NCBI RefSeq assembly: GCF_028830055.1
Contig: NZ_CP101655.1
Span: 1,078,132-1,142,131 of the forward strand
Length of the DNA: 64,000 bases
Direction: 5' to 3'
Source: Pseudomonas serboccidentalis
Lineage (GTDB): Bacteria > Pseudomonadota > Gammaproteobacteria > Pseudomonadales > Pseudomonadaceae
Every line of letters starts with the position of its first letter. The stretch's first letter is position 1. This document shows positions 62,816 to 64,000 of the stretch, piece by piece. A program made the position numbers and the translations under genes. The notes below the pieces were generated by a model. It had not been told where the DNA came from, did no database searches, and saw nothing but the letters and a program-made list of their open reading frames with translations.

Positions 62816-63766
62816 TCACTGAAGATTCCGCCCTCTGATCCGCTTGTTCAGAAACTCGAAATACTCTTCACGCATCTCCAGCGTCTCGTTCGCCAGATGA
62901 TGTCGCGCCTGCGGCAGCAACAGAATCTGTGGCCGGTCGAACTTCCATTTCATCACCTGCAAATTGTGCTGCCAGTCCACGGTCATGTCCGCCTGCCCCT
63001 GAATGATCAGTGGCCGTCGCGGACTTTTTTTCGCGTGTTCCACACGGATGATCCACCGCGACAGTGCGCCGACCCACGCCGTCGGCAAGCGTTTGGGCTG
63101 CAACGGATCGGCCTGCAGGAACGGCAGGAAGGCCGGGTCGTTGGAGTTTTCGCTGAAGCGCCGGGTGACGCCCCGCACGAAAGGTCTCAGCAGGTAATAA
63201 CTGAGCTGCGACCAACCCCACGCACGCGGACGCACCAGCGGCGCCAACAGAATCAAATGACCTTGCGCCGGACTGTGCTCGCCATGGTTGAGCACATGGT
63301 CGACAACGATCGCACCACCGGTGCTTTGCCCGCACAGGTGCCAGGGTTGCGGCAGGGCAATCGAGTTGGCCTCGGCGAACAACGCCTGCAGCGCGTCCTG
63401 ATATTCGGAGAAATCGCGAATGCTCGCCCGCGCTCCGCTCGACAGGCCATGCCCCGGCAAATCGCAGGCGATCACGGCAAAATCCTGATCCAGCGCCCAC
63501 TCGATCACATGCCGATAGAGCCCGGTATGGTCGTAAAAACCGTGCAGCAGAAACAGTGTGCCCTTGACCTTTTCCGGCCACCAGCAATGGCTGACCAGTT
63601 CATAACCGTCCACCTCGAAACGGCCCATGCCGCGCCAGACATCACGCTCGGGGAAGTCGGTCTGGTAGAACCGCTGATACGCCTTCGCCTCGTCCGACAA
63701 CGGCTGCCACTGGGCCAAAGGCTTGAGGCTGGCGCGTAAATGATCGGCATCGAAAGTGTCAGGCAT
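62816..63766 (-). CDS. Alpha/beta hydrolase, monoacylglycerol lipase-like (S33)
   Basis: 316 residues. Oxyanion block LFLLHGFYDHTGLYRHVI, CDLPGHGLSSGARASIRDF, nucleophile in CGQSTGGAIV, acid in IIQGQADMTVDW and His in PQARHHLANE. This is the Hydrolase_4 group of lysophospholipase or monoglyceride lipases. No signal peptide, so cytoplasmic. The substrate is unknown. Confidence 0.88.
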   Translation of the reverse strand: MPDTFDADHLRASLKPLAQWQPLSDEAKAYQRFYQTDFPERDVWRGMGRFEVDGYELVSHCWWPEKVKGTLFLLHGFYDHTGLYRHVIEWALDQDFAVIACDLPGHGLSSGARASIRDFSEYQDALQALFAEANSIALPQPWHLCGQSTGGAIVVDHVLNHGEHSPAQGHLILLAPLVRPRAWGWSQLSYYLLRPFVRGVTRRFSENSNDPAFLPFLQADPLQPKRLPTAWVGALSRWIIRVEHAKKSPRRPLIIQGQADMTVDWQHNLQVMKWKFDRPQILLLPQARHHLANETLEMREEYFEFLNKRIRGRNLQ

Positions 63767-63865
63767 GCGGGTATTCCAGAGCGGTAAACAGACTTTATCG
63801 GTCTGCGATATTCATCTGTTGCGGCAAGCATGGCAAGCTAGCCCACCTCTTCGGGATCGAAAACC

Positions 63866-64000
63866 ATGCGCTCGCCCTACCGCACCGCACTGTTTGCCAG
63901 CCTGCTCGCGCTTGTGTGTGCCGGGGTGCTGTGGGCGGCGTACGACTGGTTTCAAGGGCGTTATCTGCGCGCGTTCAGTCAGCACACGGCGGTGTTTTCC
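63866..64000 (+). CDS. N-terminal part of a membrane or exported protein
   Basis: 45 codons are visible, running off the right edge. The start MRSPYRTALFASLLALVCAGVLWAAY has a signal peptide or membrane anchor. The rest is too short to place in a family. Confidence 0.6.
   Translation, partial: MRSPYRTALFASLLALVCAGVLWAAYDWFQGRYLRAFSQHTAVFS

Overview
The window comes from a Pseudomonas chromosome, most likely the P. fluorescens group. The evidence is high GC, Pseudomonas-type protein sequences throughout (RpoH, LaoABCR, PchP, CadR/CadA), and about twenty copies of fluorescens-type REP palindromes between genes. As I recall it, the order of housekeeping genes follows the P. aeruginosa PAO1 segment running from mtgA/rpoH down to serA and beyond. 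All of this is read from sequence and memory; no database search was run.

Layout. 1-4609: end of mtgA, then rpoH and the ftsY-ftsE-ftsX operon on the minus strand. 4954-8400: two M16-family peptidase genes (one with a zinc site, one without) and rsmD. 8563-11318: an alpha/beta hydrolase, an AraC regulator and a sulfurtransferase. 11350-15878: the long-chain alcohol oxidation locus laoR / laoC-laoB-laoA. 15994-21132: coaD, a ferredoxin, a small membrane protein, mutM, an HDOD protein, a PfpI protein and rlmI. 21172-24847: an accessory island with an AT-rich front. It holds a sigma70-like promoter, a 23-codon peptide gene, a hairpin, a SagB-type flavin dehydrogenase, an AurF-type diiron oxygenase and an MFS exporter. 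It looks like a small peptide-derived natural product pathway and is the most interesting item here. 25105-33241: ilvD, pchP, a cystine symporter, folA and a DUF2868/DUF3482 GTPase pair. 33345-40084: an aminoethylphosphonate uptake and breakdown cluster (HD oxygenase, FAD oxidoreductase, ABC importer, LysR regulator). 40101-42902: cadA/cadR. 43023-53398: thyA, lgt, a TSUP permease, an NRDE protein, ptsP, rppH, a HAD phosphatase, a DUF2269 protein, ilvA and rpiA. 53548-64000: two SdiA-regulated-type paralogues, an FAH-family protein, D-2-hydroxyglutarate dehydrogenase opposite serA, a DUF4399 protein, a short solute-binding protein, DUF523, a PHD2-like prolyl hydroxylase, DUF2059, a lipase-like hydrolase and the start of one more gene.

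How genes work together. LaoA, LaoB and LaoC should oxidise long-chain alcohols to acids under LaoR. FtsE/FtsX/FtsY share an operon for division and membrane targeting. RppH and PtsP are co-transcribed. D2HGDH recycles the 2-hydroxyglutarate made by SerA. The phosphonate cluster imports and oxidises aminophosphonates, but the usual hydroxylase or transaminase partner is not in the window. In the island, the peptide is the presumed substrate of the two oxidative enzymes and the MFS protein the presumed exporter.

No tRNA, rRNA, IS element, prophage or CRISPR array was seen. No gene shows a clear frameshift.
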